From NCBI GenBank assembly GCA_007116995.1, contig SKHL01000104.1, forward strand, positions 1 to 28,225: a DNA stretch of 28,225 nt, read 5' to 3'. Below are positions 15,295 through 23,525 of the stretch, piece by piece. How positions within the stretch are numbered: the first letter of the stretch is position 1; the number at the start of each line of letters is the position of its first letter. The notes under the pieces were generated by a model. The model was not told where the DNA came from and made no database searches. It saw only the letters and a list, made by a program, of their open reading frames with translations. The position numbers and the translations under genes were made by a program. Source of the stretch: Limnochordia bacterium. Its GTDB lineage: Bacteria > Bacillota > Limnochordia > Darwinibacteriales > DTU012.

Positions 15295-17094
15295 CTATGG
15301 TTTTACAACTTCCAGATCAAAGGTGGCTACTCCCTCGATCACAAACTGGGTAGTCAAGCGTACTCGAATGGGCTCATTACTGGTATCATCCCAATGAAAT
15401 CGAAAATAAGCTGATTCAGTACCGCTGATGTCGCTAAAGTACAACAACTCGTCTCCTTCAACTCCATCAATAGATTCACTGTCGATCCCTGGCTCTAAAG
15501 CTTCTATCGTCTGATCCACTGGCCGATAACTATCTATGAAAGGATAGAACTCAGCCACTATTTCATTATTCTGCTCGCGCCGCATATACGTCTCGATTAA
15601 TTTCTCTAAGCTCTCGCCACCACTAGGCTCTAGACGGTTCTCACTATCGTCTTCTTCAATAGACTGTAGTGTACTATGGACTGTGGGTTTGCTGGCATAA
15701 TACCCAGATCCACCACCACGAACAGTTACGGTCATTAAACCTGGTAGTGTATCCTCCGGAACATCTATTCGTAACACTCGATACTCCACCAGATCGCGAT
15801 AGGGGCGAATAGTTACTTCCACTTCCATGCTTTCACCAGCGACAACTTGAAATTGCCGGGGTATAGCTTTCTCAATCGAAGCTGTCTTCCGCTGCTCTTC
15901 CACAGTTATCCTAGCGTTTACTTGACTCAAATCTACAGGCTGTAATTTATTGGCTAGCAACAGATCCAGCCCCTCAACCAAGTCATAGAGCGCCCACACA
16001 GCAATATCTGAATCACTATAGAACATATTCTCGCGTACGACGGTATTCGGTATATCCTCACTGTCAAACTCCAGACGGACATAGGCTGTGCCCTTTCCAA
16101 TCCGATCTAAGGTAGCATCTATCCCTTGATACACGCTACTAACAGCTAAAGGACCCACAAGATTCTCATCGGGCACAGTCTCTACTCGATACTCTCTCGT
16201 TCTATTGCGCGTTTTATCTTGGACAAAAATACGCACTGGTACATAGGAGGGCTCTGTCCCAATTACGCCGGCTACGCCAGCAGCGCGATCTTGGTATAGA
16301 GATCCGACAGTTACACCGGCCGAGGCGATCTTAAAAGGAAAGTCCAAACTAGGCATGGTGTAGTGAATTGTAGCTGGAGTGACGAAATAGTTGACTACAC
16401 CACGGTGCAAAAACGGATGACCAAATCCCACGAATTTATGGTCTTCTACATGAGTTACAGTACCGAAGGCCACCGCCTGGAAGTCTCCCCGTAATAGTTG
16501 TACTCCAAAAGCTGAGCCTGGCTGGAATGGGACCCCTGCATCAGAATCTGACTGACCAGTCACACCGGGAATAAGCTGTAACTGATCTGTGTTTAATCGA
16601 CTGGTCAAATACTCTAAAGCTCGACCACTGATGCCACTAACCATAAGTGGAGTTTTCAGCGGTGAAGCATCTTTAGGTAATACTGGCTCTACTATTTCAC
16701 TTGGTAGTTCTCCAAGCAACTCTAGCATACGCTCAGCTGGCGTTACCAATCCGACCCGGTGATCGGTTAAGGCATACCCATATCCGATCGCACCTAAGAG
16801 TTTATCCTCAATATAAACTGGACTACCACTCATACCAGCGGCAATCCCTCCACTGCGGTCGATAACATCACCGCTTACCTTAATCATCACCAAAGATGGT
16901 GTTGGTGGGTGTTGCGACACTACACTAATGATCTCAACATGAAACTCTTCAATCTTGGTCCCTTGTACCACTGTTTTCCCTATGCCATGCATACCTGGGT
17001 GCACTTGGTCTAAGGGAAACAATTCCGTAGCCCAGCTTGGGGCAGAAACCAATCCAATTACTAAAATGATCAAACCTATTCTTCTAAATACCAT
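15295..17094 (-). CDS. Exported S55 (SpoIVB-type) serine peptidase domain protein
   Basis: The 599-residue product has a signal peptide (to about residue 22) and an S55-type peptidase region. FPLDQVHPGMHGIGKTVVQG opens the domain, GIAAGMSGSPVYIEDKLLGA holds the probable nucleophile Ser89, and KFVGFGHPFLHRG holds the probable His226. The C-terminal half (about 350-599) is beta-rich, with YRVLRIDVPEDTLPG and an acidic Ser/Glu-rich linker near 480. In B. subtilis SpoIVB the His comes before the GMSGSP serine; here the order is reversed, as I recall for the SpoIVB-like proteins of other diderm phyla. It is therefore unlikely to be the sporulation signalling protease itself. It lies 12 bp after the phosphodiester-glycosidase gene, in the envelope block. 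Its substrate is unknown. Confidence 0.8.
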   Translation of the reverse strand: MVFRRIGLIILVIGLVSAPSWATELFPLDQVHPGMHGIGKTVVQGTKIEEFHVEIISVVSQHPPTPSLVMIKVSGDVIDRSGGIAAGMSGSPVYIEDKLLGAIGYGYALTDHRVGLVTPAERMLELLGELPSEIVEPVLPKDASPLKTPLMVSGISGRALEYLTSRLNTDQLQLIPGVTGQSDSDAGVPFQPGSAFGVQLLRGDFQAVAFGTVTHVEDHKFVGFGHPFLHRGVVNYFVTPATIHYTMPSLDFPFKIASAGVTVGSLYQDRAAGVAGVIGTEPSYVPVRIFVQDKTRNRTREYRVETVPDENLVGPLAVSSVYQGIDATLDRIGKGTAYVRLEFDSEDIPNTVVRENMFYSDSDIAVWALYDLVEGLDLLLANKLQPVDLSQVNARITVEEQRKTASIEKAIPRQFQVVAGESMEVEVTIRPYRDLVEYRVLRIDVPEDTLPGLMTVTVRGGGSGYYASKPTVHSTLQSIEEDDSENRLEPSGGESLEKLIETYMRREQNNEIVAEFYPFIDSYRPVDQTIEALEPGIDSESIDGVEGDELLYFSDISGTESAYFRFHWDDTSNEPIRVRLTTQFVIEGVATFDLEVVKP

Positions 17095-17106
17095 AAGGGC
17101 ATCTCC

Positions 17107-18513
17107 TTACCTACGACTTTCAGGAGTTATCACAAGCAATCCATTACTAACTGGTCGTTCCACACCATCCGATGGCAAGTTCAATACCCGATCCCGAATC
17201 ACCATGGTGGTTGACCCACCACCATCTAAATTCATGGCATCAACCGCACCGAGCTCTATCATTAATTGAGCAAGTTCTGGCAGAGTCATTCCTACGCTAA
17301 TTCCTGTTTTCCGCCCATTAACTGTTACTAATAATAACCTATTGTCCTGGGTTATCCCCAATGCTGTACGGGGGGCTCTACTTAAGAGAATATTAGGTTG
17401 GAACAGTTCTAATTCGCCAGTGATCCTTAGGACACCATTTTCAACTAAACGAGGACCACCCCCGATAATATGGTTAAATCCCTCTGCCAACCAGTTAGGT
17501 GATAACTCAAGACTCCAATTAACCGTATCACCGACTTCAAATCTATGTAAGAAATCCCGGGCCAAACCATGACCTGACAAGATAGATCCCTCAGAGGGTA
17601 TCTCCACATTGCCTTGTGCAATCCCTGTTACATGATCATCAACTACGATTAAGTCCATCCCAAATTGGTTGGTCCGAGATGTGCTACCATAGTCTGTTGT
17701 ATAAATAATCAGCTCGTCAGCACCTCTAGGACGGTTAATTCCAGCGATAGGATAGGTATCCCCTTCATGGGATTGTACTTCACCCCAAAATCCTACCGCA
17801 CCAATGCCAACTTCACCAGGTTTAATCCTAATAGCTGTTCGATTTGCGTAGGGCTCACTAATCAAACGGCCATCTATAGCTAATAACCCCAAAGGACGAC
17901 CATCAGTAGCAAAATAAAGTCCATTAACCGCTGCAATAGCCTCTCCCCGAATAGCCATGGAGCTGACACGCTCGCTACCATAAATCTGATCCCCAGCTAA
18001 TAAAGATTTCACTTCCACTTCTGGATCATTAAGATCCACTTCTAGAAAATTAATAATTAAGGGACCAGCTGCGATTCCTCTACGTTCATGGCCATACCGG
18101 ACACCTTGGGATATTGTACGCACCGATCGGCGCACGAATATTTTATCCACTTCTACCTTCAAACCATCTTGATCAAAAATCCAGGTGGGATTAGGCATGT
18201 GATAGTTAAAATCCAACACAATGCGGGTACCTATATCACCGGGGCCTCCAGCTATACGGATCCGTTCTAGTGCTACATCGCCTATATTGATGGTGCTCTC
18301 TAACTCAGTATATTTATTGGTTAAGTCAATTATTACTTTCATTGGATTAGTTGTCTGCCATACTCGAAATTCTTCATCAGAGGAGATGTTAACCATTAAA
18401 ACGACTTTCTCAGATGAAACCTGGTAATACAAGGTATTGGCTTGTGTTATGCAATTGACTACCAGTAGATAAAAGAGAAAACATATTAGATAGACTAATT
18501 TCTTCCTAATCAA
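17107..18513 (-). CDS. AMIN-domain phosphodiester glycosidase (NAGPA family)
   Basis: The product (468 residues from the start chosen here) has a signal sequence, RKKLVYLICFLFYLLVVN. An AMIN-type domain follows (about 26-126), with YYQVSSEKVVLMVNISSDEE and IRIAGGPGDIGTRIVLDFN. A NAGPA domain fills about 136-466, with AAVNGLYFATDGRPLG, HIIGGGPRLVENG, SRAPRTALGI and the signature MNLDGGGSTTMVI. NAGPA-type enzymes cleave sugar-phosphodiester bonds; AMIN domains bind cell-wall or envelope glycans, so this protein probably acts on an envelope polymer. I chose the TTG at 18511-18513, nine bases after AGGAGG. A longer TTG reading from 18585 has no ribosome site and hides the signal peptide. It starts a new unit after the flagellar terminator. 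Confidence 0.85.
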   Translation of the reverse strand: MIRKKLVYLICFLFYLLVVNCITQANTLYYQVSSEKVVLMVNISSDEEFRVWQTTNPMKVIIDLTNKYTELESTINIGDVALERIRIAGGPGDIGTRIVLDFNYHMPNPTWIFDQDGLKVEVDKIFVRRSVRTISQGVRYGHERRGIAAGPLIINFLEVDLNDPEVEVKSLLAGDQIYGSERVSSMAIRGEAIAAVNGLYFATDGRPLGLLAIDGRLISEPYANRTAIRIKPGEVGIGAVGFWGEVQSHEGDTYPIAGINRPRGADELIIYTTDYGSTSRTNQFGMDLIVVDDHVTGIAQGNVEIPSEGSILSGHGLARDFLHRFEVGDTVNWSLELSPNWLAEGFNHIIGGGPRLVENGVLRITGELELFQPNILLSRAPRTALGITQDNRLLLVTVNGRKTGISVGMTLPELAQLMIELGAVDAMNLDGGGSTTMVIRDRVLNLPSDGVERPVSNGLLVITPESRR

Positions 18514-18586
18514 CTGTGGTTTCCTCCTATCAATCCTATCTCTAAGTATTTCGTTTCGAAACAAGGATATCCTGCTGAATTTCAAA

Positions 18587-18616
18587 GCAAAAGAATAAAC
18601 CGCTCATATAGAGCGG
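18587..18616 (-). terminator. Terminator of the flagellar rod/ring operon
   Basis: On the minus strand CCGCTC and GAGCGG form a perfect 6-bp stem (18600-18605 with 18611-18616) with a 5-nt loop. The T-rich TTTATTCTTTT follows. It begins three bases after the flgJ stop codon. Confidence 0.8.
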
Positions 18617-18619
18617 CCA

Positions 18620-18943
18620 TTAATCTTTATCCGATACATGTCTTACTAGCTGATGATAAACCATGGAACTTAGTCCTATCCCACCAGCCTTTGCCATTTC
18701 GTCTGAGACCTCCTGATCCAAGAGCCCTTCAAACAGCTTCTCCGCCCGGCGATTTCCAAAGATATCACTTTCCCAGACTGTCCGACGCATCTCCCCTAAG
18801 AGCTGTTGCATGAATAAAGAATCAAACTGATCAGCTGCTTTCCTTAACCCACGTTGGGAGGTAGACAGCTTCTCAGACGGTACTTTACCAAGTTGATTCG
18901 CCTGATTTACTCTTAACATACCTGGATCCCAAGCCACTCGCAT
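18620..18943 (-). CDS. flgJ: Rod-binding protein, FlgJ N-terminal type
   Basis: The 107-residue protein corresponds to the N-terminal rod-binding domain of FlgJ, with LRKAADQFDSLFMQQLLGEM and FEGLLDQEVSDEMAKAGGIG as family motifs. The muramidase domain found at the C terminus of FlgJ in E. coli is absent. Its job in the family is to help assemble the rod through the peptidoglycan. It is the last gene of the flgF-G-A-H-I-J unit, 11 bp after flgI, and a terminator follows at once. The missing cell-wall hydrolase activity must come from another protein. Confidence 0.9.
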   Translation of the reverse strand: MRVAWDPGMLRVNQANQLGKVPSEKLSTSQRGLRKAADQFDSLFMQQLLGEMRRTVWESDIFGNRRAEKLFEGLLDQEVSDEMAKAGGIGLSSMVYHQLVRHVSDKD

Positions 18944-18954
18944 AATGTGTCCCC

Positions 18955-20142
18955 CTAAAGAATAATCAGCTCACCGTAAAGTGCCCCAGCAGCCTTGATA
19001 GCCTGTAATATTGATATGATATCTCGTGGTGATGCACCAATCGTGTTTAAAACCTCTACTAGATCGTCTACACTACTCGTCCCTTGTAGCACCATCAAAC
19101 GATTCACATCTTCCATTACTTCCATATCATATTCTGCAGCGACTACCGTTTCTCCTGCTGCTAATGGAGGAGGTTGTGAGATTTGTAGAGTCGGTTCGAT
19201 CCGTACATTTAAATTACCATGCGCCACTGCTACAGTGGAGATCCGCACGCCGGATCCCATTACAATGGTGCCTGTCCGCTCATTAACAATAACCCGAGCT
19301 TGTACATCTGGACGAATAGGTAGTTCCTCTAATCCAGCAATAAAACCTACTACTTGATTCCGAAGCTGATAAGGAATCTGTACACGAACCGTAGCCTGAT
19401 CTTGAGACCAAGCACTATCCGGATATACCTGGTTCACTACCTGCGCAAGGCGATTTGATGTAGTAAAATCCGGTTCTCTGAGTACTAATGTGACCATTTC
19501 CCCATCCGAGACCATTCCACCAATTTCCTGTTCAATAATGGCTCCACCTGGGATCATTCCTATTGTTGTATGGTTGCGTTGTACTGATCCTGATCCTCCA
19601 CGAACGTTAAATCCACCAATGGATATGGGGCCCTGAGCTGCTGCATAAATCTGCCCATTCGCTGCCTCTAGAGGTGTTTGTAGTAAAAATCCTCCTTGAA
19701 GACTACGGGCATCACCAATAGAGGAAATGGTAACATCCACTCTGTCTCCTGTGCGCACTGACGACGCCACATCAGCTGTGACCATCACAACTGCTACATT
19801 TCGTAGTCGTAGATCCTCGGCAGATACAGTCACACCGAATTTCTCTAGCATATTAGCAATCATCTGCACATTCGCTTTTGCTCCACCACCATCACCCGTT
19901 CCTTCTAGTCCAATTACTAAACCGAGTCCATATAGTTGATTATCGCGCACCCCTTGAACGCGAGCTATATCTTTAATCCGCACTAAGGGGGCATCTAGCG
20001 CTATGGGCTGAACTGGAGTTTTCATGGTATTTTGCTCTGAAGAAATACTAACAATTGGTAGCATATCACTTGCTTGCACTCGGAAACTGAAACCTAATAT
20101 CATCAGCAAACATAATCCTAATGGAAACCATCTAGTTTGCAT
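18955..20142 (-). CDS. flgI: Flagellar P-ring protein FlgI
   Basis: A 395-residue exported protein with the FlgI pattern: VRIKDIARVQGVRDNQLYGL near the start, GLVIGLEGTGDGG, LRNVAVVMVTADVASSVRTG, and an end with DLVEVLNTIGASPRDIISIL and ALYGELIIL. It builds the periplasmic ring around the rod at the peptidoglycan layer. A signal peptide ends near VQASDM. Length fits the family, which is usually 350-380 residues after processing. It lies between flgH and flgJ. A P-ring is only found in diderm bacteria, so this gene supports the presence of an outer membrane. Confidence 0.97.
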   Translation of the reverse strand: MQTRWFPLGLCLLMILGFSFRVQASDMLPIVSISSEQNTMKTPVQPIALDAPLVRIKDIARVQGVRDNQLYGLGLVIGLEGTGDGGGAKANVQMIANMLEKFGVTVSAEDLRLRNVAVVMVTADVASSVRTGDRVDVTISSIGDARSLQGGFLLQTPLEAANGQIYAAAQGPISIGGFNVRGGSGSVQRNHTTIGMIPGGAIIEQEIGGMVSDGEMVTLVLREPDFTTSNRLAQVVNQVYPDSAWSQDQATVRVQIPYQLRNQVVGFIAGLEELPIRPDVQARVIVNERTGTIVMGSGVRISTVAVAHGNLNVRIEPTLQISQPPPLAAGETVVAAEYDMEVMEDVNRLMVLQGTSSVDDLVEVLNTIGASPRDIISILQAIKAAGALYGELIIL

Positions 20143-20154
20143 GGGTATCCTCCC

Positions 20155-20745
20155 TTAAAAGAGCCAATTAAATAACCGTGTTAGCAGACCTGGTTTCTGT
20201 TTATCGCCGATAGCACCAGAGCCTGCAAACTCTATCTCGGCATCGGCTACTAAAGATGATACAACTGAATTATCTGGAGAAATGTCACGATTGCGCACAA
20301 TTCCAGACACAATAATTTCTTGTTCTTCTCCATTAATCAGTATACGTTGGCGCCCTTCAATTCTCATGTTACCATTCGAGTATGTATCCACTACTTTTGT
20401 TGTCATCATTGCTGTTAGACTACCACCGCGGCTTGTACTTCCTCCAGAGGAAAAATCATCTCCCCCGCTCATTCGTAACAGTGGAATTAAATCTGCTAAC
20501 ACACCTAGTCCTGGTCCTACAGATAGATTCGATTCTTTGCCAGTTGATGTATTTGCTGTTTGACTAGCTGTGGCTTGTTCCACGATGATCACAGTGACTA
20601 AATCTCCAATCCCACGAGCCTTTGTGTCAGCGAACATAGTATTCCCTGTAGAGTTGAACAAGGACGTAGCTTCCATCGTCGGACTAAACATGAAAAACAT
20701 ACATACTACCCAAACAAAACTCTTTTTCATACTACATAATTTCAA
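20155..20745 (-). CDS. flgH: Flagellar L-ring protein FlgH, without a lipobox
   Basis: The 196-residue product has the FlgH core: LFNSTGNTMFADTKARGIGD, LVTVIIVEQATASQTANTST, MRIEGRQRILINGEEQEIIV and SGIVRNRDISPDNSVVSS. FlgH forms the ring in the outer membrane through which the flagellar rod passes. In E. coli it is a lipoprotein; here the N terminus reads as an ordinary signal peptide with likely cleavage near MEATS, and no lipobox Cys sits at the right place. The TTG start overlaps the flgA stop (TTGA), with GGGGGG about nine bases upstream; an internal ATG at codon 6 has no ribosome site. Confidence 0.95.
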   Translation of the reverse strand: MKLCSMKKSFVWVVCMFFMFSPTMEATSLFNSTGNTMFADTKARGIGDLVTVIIVEQATASQTANTSTGKESNLSVGPGLGVLADLIPLLRMSGGDDFSSGGSTSRGGSLTAMMTTKVVDTYSNGNMRIEGRQRILINGEEQEIIVSGIVRNRDISPDNSVVSSLVADAEIEFAGSGAIGDKQKPGLLTRLFNWLF

Positions 20746-21578
20746 AAGGAGTTCCCCCCTATCTCTATCTGCACCGTGTCAGCACTGACTATCTTAGCTG
20801 ACATCGTTTGGCGGGTGTTCGTATTCTCTACGCGAATCATATCTCCGATTGCACCAGTCGCTAAGGCTCGTCCAGGAACGGATACATGAATTCCTCTTAC
20901 TTCAGCTAAGATCGTAATCCGATCCCCCATGCCAACTACAGGTGGCGCTTCTACAATTGCTAAACTAAGCTGACTACCAGCGGGGACAACTCGGGTTACT
21001 CGCTTACCAATGAAATCCTCTAGACGTTGACTGCCATGGGTAGGAACGATCCCTTCACGTTCTTCAAGAGATATCTGATCTCTAGTTAATACTTGGTGTC
21101 GAGCAAGAGTGGCTCGGGCCACAACAACATGGTAGTTCTCTAACCGATCTGGTGGAGAGGGAATTTGCTGCCGATCCATCCCTTCACTACTACTAGATGA
21201 TAGTGGAACAGCAGTGACCACAGGAGCCCCGCTTGCTTTCGTATATACATCAATCTCAGTAGCTCCTTGCCAAAGGAGATGTCTTGGTTCAATTCCCGCC
21301 TGACGTAGTCGCACTTCGATATGTCCGATGGTCACTCGCTGTGACCGTCCTTCCCTAGCTGCTGGTGCTACCACAACCTGTCCAATACGTTCAACCATAG
21401 CTTGTTCTCCAGTTATGTGTGCGATCTCTCTAAAGAAAATCTGATCTGAGCTCACTTGGGACTCGCCATAGAGTGTCACTGTCAGTTTCTCTGCACTATC
21501 TACAGCTAAGGCTCCGGTGCTACAAAACACCAAAACCAGCAAGAGAACCAGCGTCGCTTGACGATCTGCTCTCATCAC
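20742..21578 (-). CDS. flgA: Flagellar P-ring formation chaperone FlgA
   Basis: The 278-residue protein has a signal peptide (to about residue 27), an N-terminal variable domain, and a C-terminal SAF/FlgA domain with NYHVVVARATLARHQVLTRD, GKRVTRVVPAGSQLSLAIVE, GDRITILAEVRGIHVSVPGR and MSAKIVSADTVQIE. FlgA is a periplasmic chaperone that prevents premature assembly of FlgI, whose gene lies two positions downstream. It begins 7 bp after flgG and overlaps flgH by 4 bp. Its stop region also supplies the probable ribosome site of flgH. Confidence 0.92.
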   Translation of the reverse strand: MMRADRQATLVLLLVLVFCSTGALAVDSAEKLTVTLYGESQVSSDQIFFREIAHITGEQAMVERIGQVVVAPAAREGRSQRVTIGHIEVRLRQAGIEPRHLLWQGATEIDVYTKASGAPVVTAVPLSSSSSEGMDRQQIPSPPDRLENYHVVVARATLARHQVLTRDQISLEEREGIVPTHGSQRLEDFIGKRVTRVVPAGSQLSLAIVEAPPVVGMGDRITILAEVRGIHVSVPGRALATGAIGDMIRVENTNTRQTMSAKIVSADTVQIEIGGNSF

Positions 21579-21585
21579 TTTTCAC

Positions 21586-22374
21586 CTACCTTCGTAGGTT
21601 ATTGGCGGTTTGTAGCATATCATCAGCCGCCTGGATCGCCTTGGAGTTTGTTTCATAGGCTCGTTGGGCCACAATCATACTAACCATTTCTTCTACAACC
21701 TGCACATTAGACATCTCTAGGAACCCTTGAGCAAGTACACCAAAGCCCTCAAGACCAGGCACACCCACAATAGGTTCTCCACTAGCAGCTGTGGCGGTAT
21801 AAAGATTCCGCCCATCACTTTTTAACCCGGCAGGATTAATAAAGCGTGCCAGTAACACATTATCGACCTCTTCAGGCTCGTTTTGGTTGGGCATCATTAT
21901 GGAGACGGTACCATCAGAACCAATGCTTACACTTAGAGCATCGTCATCTATCCGAATTTCTGGTTCTAACGGAAATCCATCTGATGTGACAATCCGCCCA
22001 TCACTATCGCGCTTAAATGCACCATCTCGCGTATAGCGCACACCACCGTCGGGTAATAGAATCTGAAAAAAACCATCACCCTCTACAACCAAGTCCAAGG
22101 GATTATCTGTTTGTTGAAATGTTCCTTGACTAAATATCCTTTGTGTGGCAACTGGTCGTACTCCATGTCCAATCTGAATGCCCGTTGGTACTTGAGCCCC
22201 TGCAGTAACAGGTGTACCCGCATACTTCATTGTTTGATACAATAAATCTTGGAAATCTACCCGACTTTTCTTAAAACCAGTCGTGTTTACATTTGCCAAA
22301 TTGTTCGCTGTTGTGTCAATCTTAAACTGCTGTCCAGTCATACCAGATGCAGCAGTCCATAAGGCCCGCATCAT
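21586..22374 (-). CDS. flgG: Flagellar distal rod protein FlgG
   Basis: The 262-residue protein has the rod/hook family N terminus (ALWTAASGMTGQQFKIDTTA followed by NNLANVNTTGFKKSR), the FlgG-type middle (GIQIGHGVRPVATQRIFSQG and VEGDGFFQILLPDGGVRYTR), and the conserved C-terminal helix QRAYETNSKAIQAADDMLQT. Length and motifs fit FlgG, the distal rod. It corresponds in position to B. subtilis flhP. Two ATG codons follow a GGAGGG site; the first is used here. Confidence 0.95.
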   Translation of the reverse strand: MMRALWTAASGMTGQQFKIDTTANNLANVNTTGFKKSRVDFQDLLYQTMKYAGTPVTAGAQVPTGIQIGHGVRPVATQRIFSQGTFQQTDNPLDLVVEGDGFFQILLPDGGVRYTRDGAFKRDSDGRIVTSDGFPLEPEIRIDDDALSVSIGSDGTVSIMMPNQNEPEEVDNVLLARFINPAGLKSDGRNLYTATAASGEPIVGVPGLEGFGVLAQGFLEMSNVQVVEEMVSMIVAQRAYETNSKAIQAADDMLQTANNLRR

Positions 22375-22399
22375 TAATAACCCTCCAAATTTGTGGGGG

Positions 22400-22423
22400 A
22401 ACTGTATCCATCATTCAACAGTT
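22400..22423. promoter_or_regulatory. Inverted repeat upstream of flgG
   Basis: AACTGT (22400-22405) and ACAGTT (22418-22423) are perfect 6-bp arms separated by 12 bp, about 26 bp before the flgG start. It could be a protein-binding site or a weak RNA hairpin. No promoter boxes were recognised around it, so its role is open. Confidence 0.3.
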
Positions 22424-22483
22424 AATAGCCTCTGTAAACCAGTCCAGCCATGCACCCCATATTTTTGTATCTATTTCTAGCCT

Positions 22484-23227
22484 TTAGCGACCTGCTATCT
22501 CATTTACGGCTTTGCCTAATGTCTCATCATAGGCTTGAACCACCTTTTGGTTGGCTTCATAAGATCGATGAACCTCAATTAGATTCACCATTTCACGAAT
22601 CACATTAACATTTGCCATTTCTAAGGAGCCTTGGTGTACAATGGAGTTATAACGAAAGGCCAGTCCTGCTTCTTCTGTAGCTCGATATAGATTGGCTCCT
22701 TGCTTAACTAATCCATCTCTGTTTGGAAATTCAACCATTAGTAATCGATCTCTGATTTCCTCATTAACTAAAATGGTCCCATCTGTTCGGATAGTCACAT
22801 CACCATCTCTAACGAGTATAGGCCCATTCTCTCCCCGAACCCGATTTCCATCGTGAGTTACTAGCCATCCTGTGCTATTAAGTGTAAACCGACCATCTCG
22901 TGTATATCGCACCCCTTCTGGTGTATCAACAGAATAAAATCCGGGTCCAATTAGCGCCGTATCCAGGGCATTCCCCGTCGAATGAATACTTCCCGGTGTA
23001 AAGGAAGAGCGACTCCCATCGATCACAGCACCTGTTCCTAACGTACCAATCCTAGCGGAATCGTTATTCAACTCACGCTTCAGCAATAATGCGGGGAAGG
23101 AACGAACATGGGCTGATTGACGATGATATCCCACAGTATCCACATTGGCCAAATTATTACTAATAACATCTGTATTTACGCTTTGAACCAGCATACCTGA
23201 AGCAGCAGTATATATTCCACGAAGCAA
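22484..23227 (-). CDS. flgF: Flagellar proximal rod protein FlgF (FlhO-like)
   Basis: A 247-residue member of the rod/hook family with GIYTAASGMLVQSVNTDVIS and NNLANVDTVGYHRQS at the N terminus, GPGFYSVDTPEGVRYTRDGR in the middle, and HRSYEANQKVVQAYDETLGK at the end. It is more divergent than its neighbour FlgG, and position plus divergence point to FlgF, called FlhO in B. subtilis. The start is TTG after GGGAGGTG. It opens the flagellar unit, with a candidate flagellar sigma promoter at 23273-23300. Confidence 0.9.
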   Translation of the reverse strand: MLRGIYTAASGMLVQSVNTDVISNNLANVDTVGYHRQSAHVRSFPALLLKRELNNDSARIGTLGTGAVIDGSRSSFTPGSIHSTGNALDTALIGPGFYSVDTPEGVRYTRDGRFTLNSTGWLVTHDGNRVRGENGPILVRDGDVTIRTDGTILVNEEIRDRLLMVEFPNRDGLVKQGANLYRATEEAGLAFRYNSIVHQGSLEMANVNVIREMVNLIEVHRSYEANQKVVQAYDETLGKAVNEIAGR

Positions 23228-23272
23228 TTGTGCACCTCCCGTTTGATTATGTCATGACTCTTTGTATTGATT

Positions 23273-23300
23273 ATATCGGTATGGTTGCTTGAATACTTTA
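23273..23300 (-). promoter_or_regulatory. Candidate flagellar sigma-28 (SigD) promoter of flgF
   Basis: On the minus strand TAAA (23297-23300) and ACCGATAT (23273-23280) resemble the SigD consensus TAAA-N15-GCCGATAT, with one mismatch and a 16-bp spacer. A TATAAT hexamer overlaps the -10 region, so SigA use is possible too. It lies about 45 bp before the flgF start. Confidence 0.45.
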
Positions 23301-23330
23301 GTAACAAAAACATATAGTTCTCGTCGTTCC

Positions 23331-23474
23331 ATAATCTCCTAGCGAAGACTACCCCATGTCATCGAACATCATTGGATGACACCATTAAGCAATGTAAATC
23401 AGAGTTTGACGATATGGGTACGGTATAAGAGAATCAACTACTTCCCAGGTTATTAGTCACTCTGAGGATAATAT
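23331..23474 (-). repeat. Structured intergenic repeat, copy 1
   Basis: This 144-bp element matches 25044-25181 with about 19 mismatches over 138 aligned bases and one 6-base gap, including an identical 30-base core (23367-23396). Long imperfect arms at 23353-23367 and 23404-23418 can pair, and a small hairpin (23332-23337 with 23346-23351) lies beside them. It sits between the mreB terminator and the flgF promoter. The strand given is that of the neighbouring genes; the functional strand is not known. Confidence 0.9.
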
Positions 23475-23503
23475 GTTCTTCTTTAGCTAGGGAAGAGAAA
23501 ATT

Positions 23504-23525
23504 AAAAAAAGGCCCTTAGGCCTTT
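23504..23525 (-). terminator. Terminator embedded in the 3' end of mreB
   Basis: AAAGGCC (23508-23514) and GGCCTTT (23519-23525) form a 7-bp stem with a 4-nt loop, followed on the minus strand by seven T residues (23504-23510). The mreB stop codon (23516-23518) lies in the loop, so the coding sequence itself supplies one arm. Confidence 0.85.
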
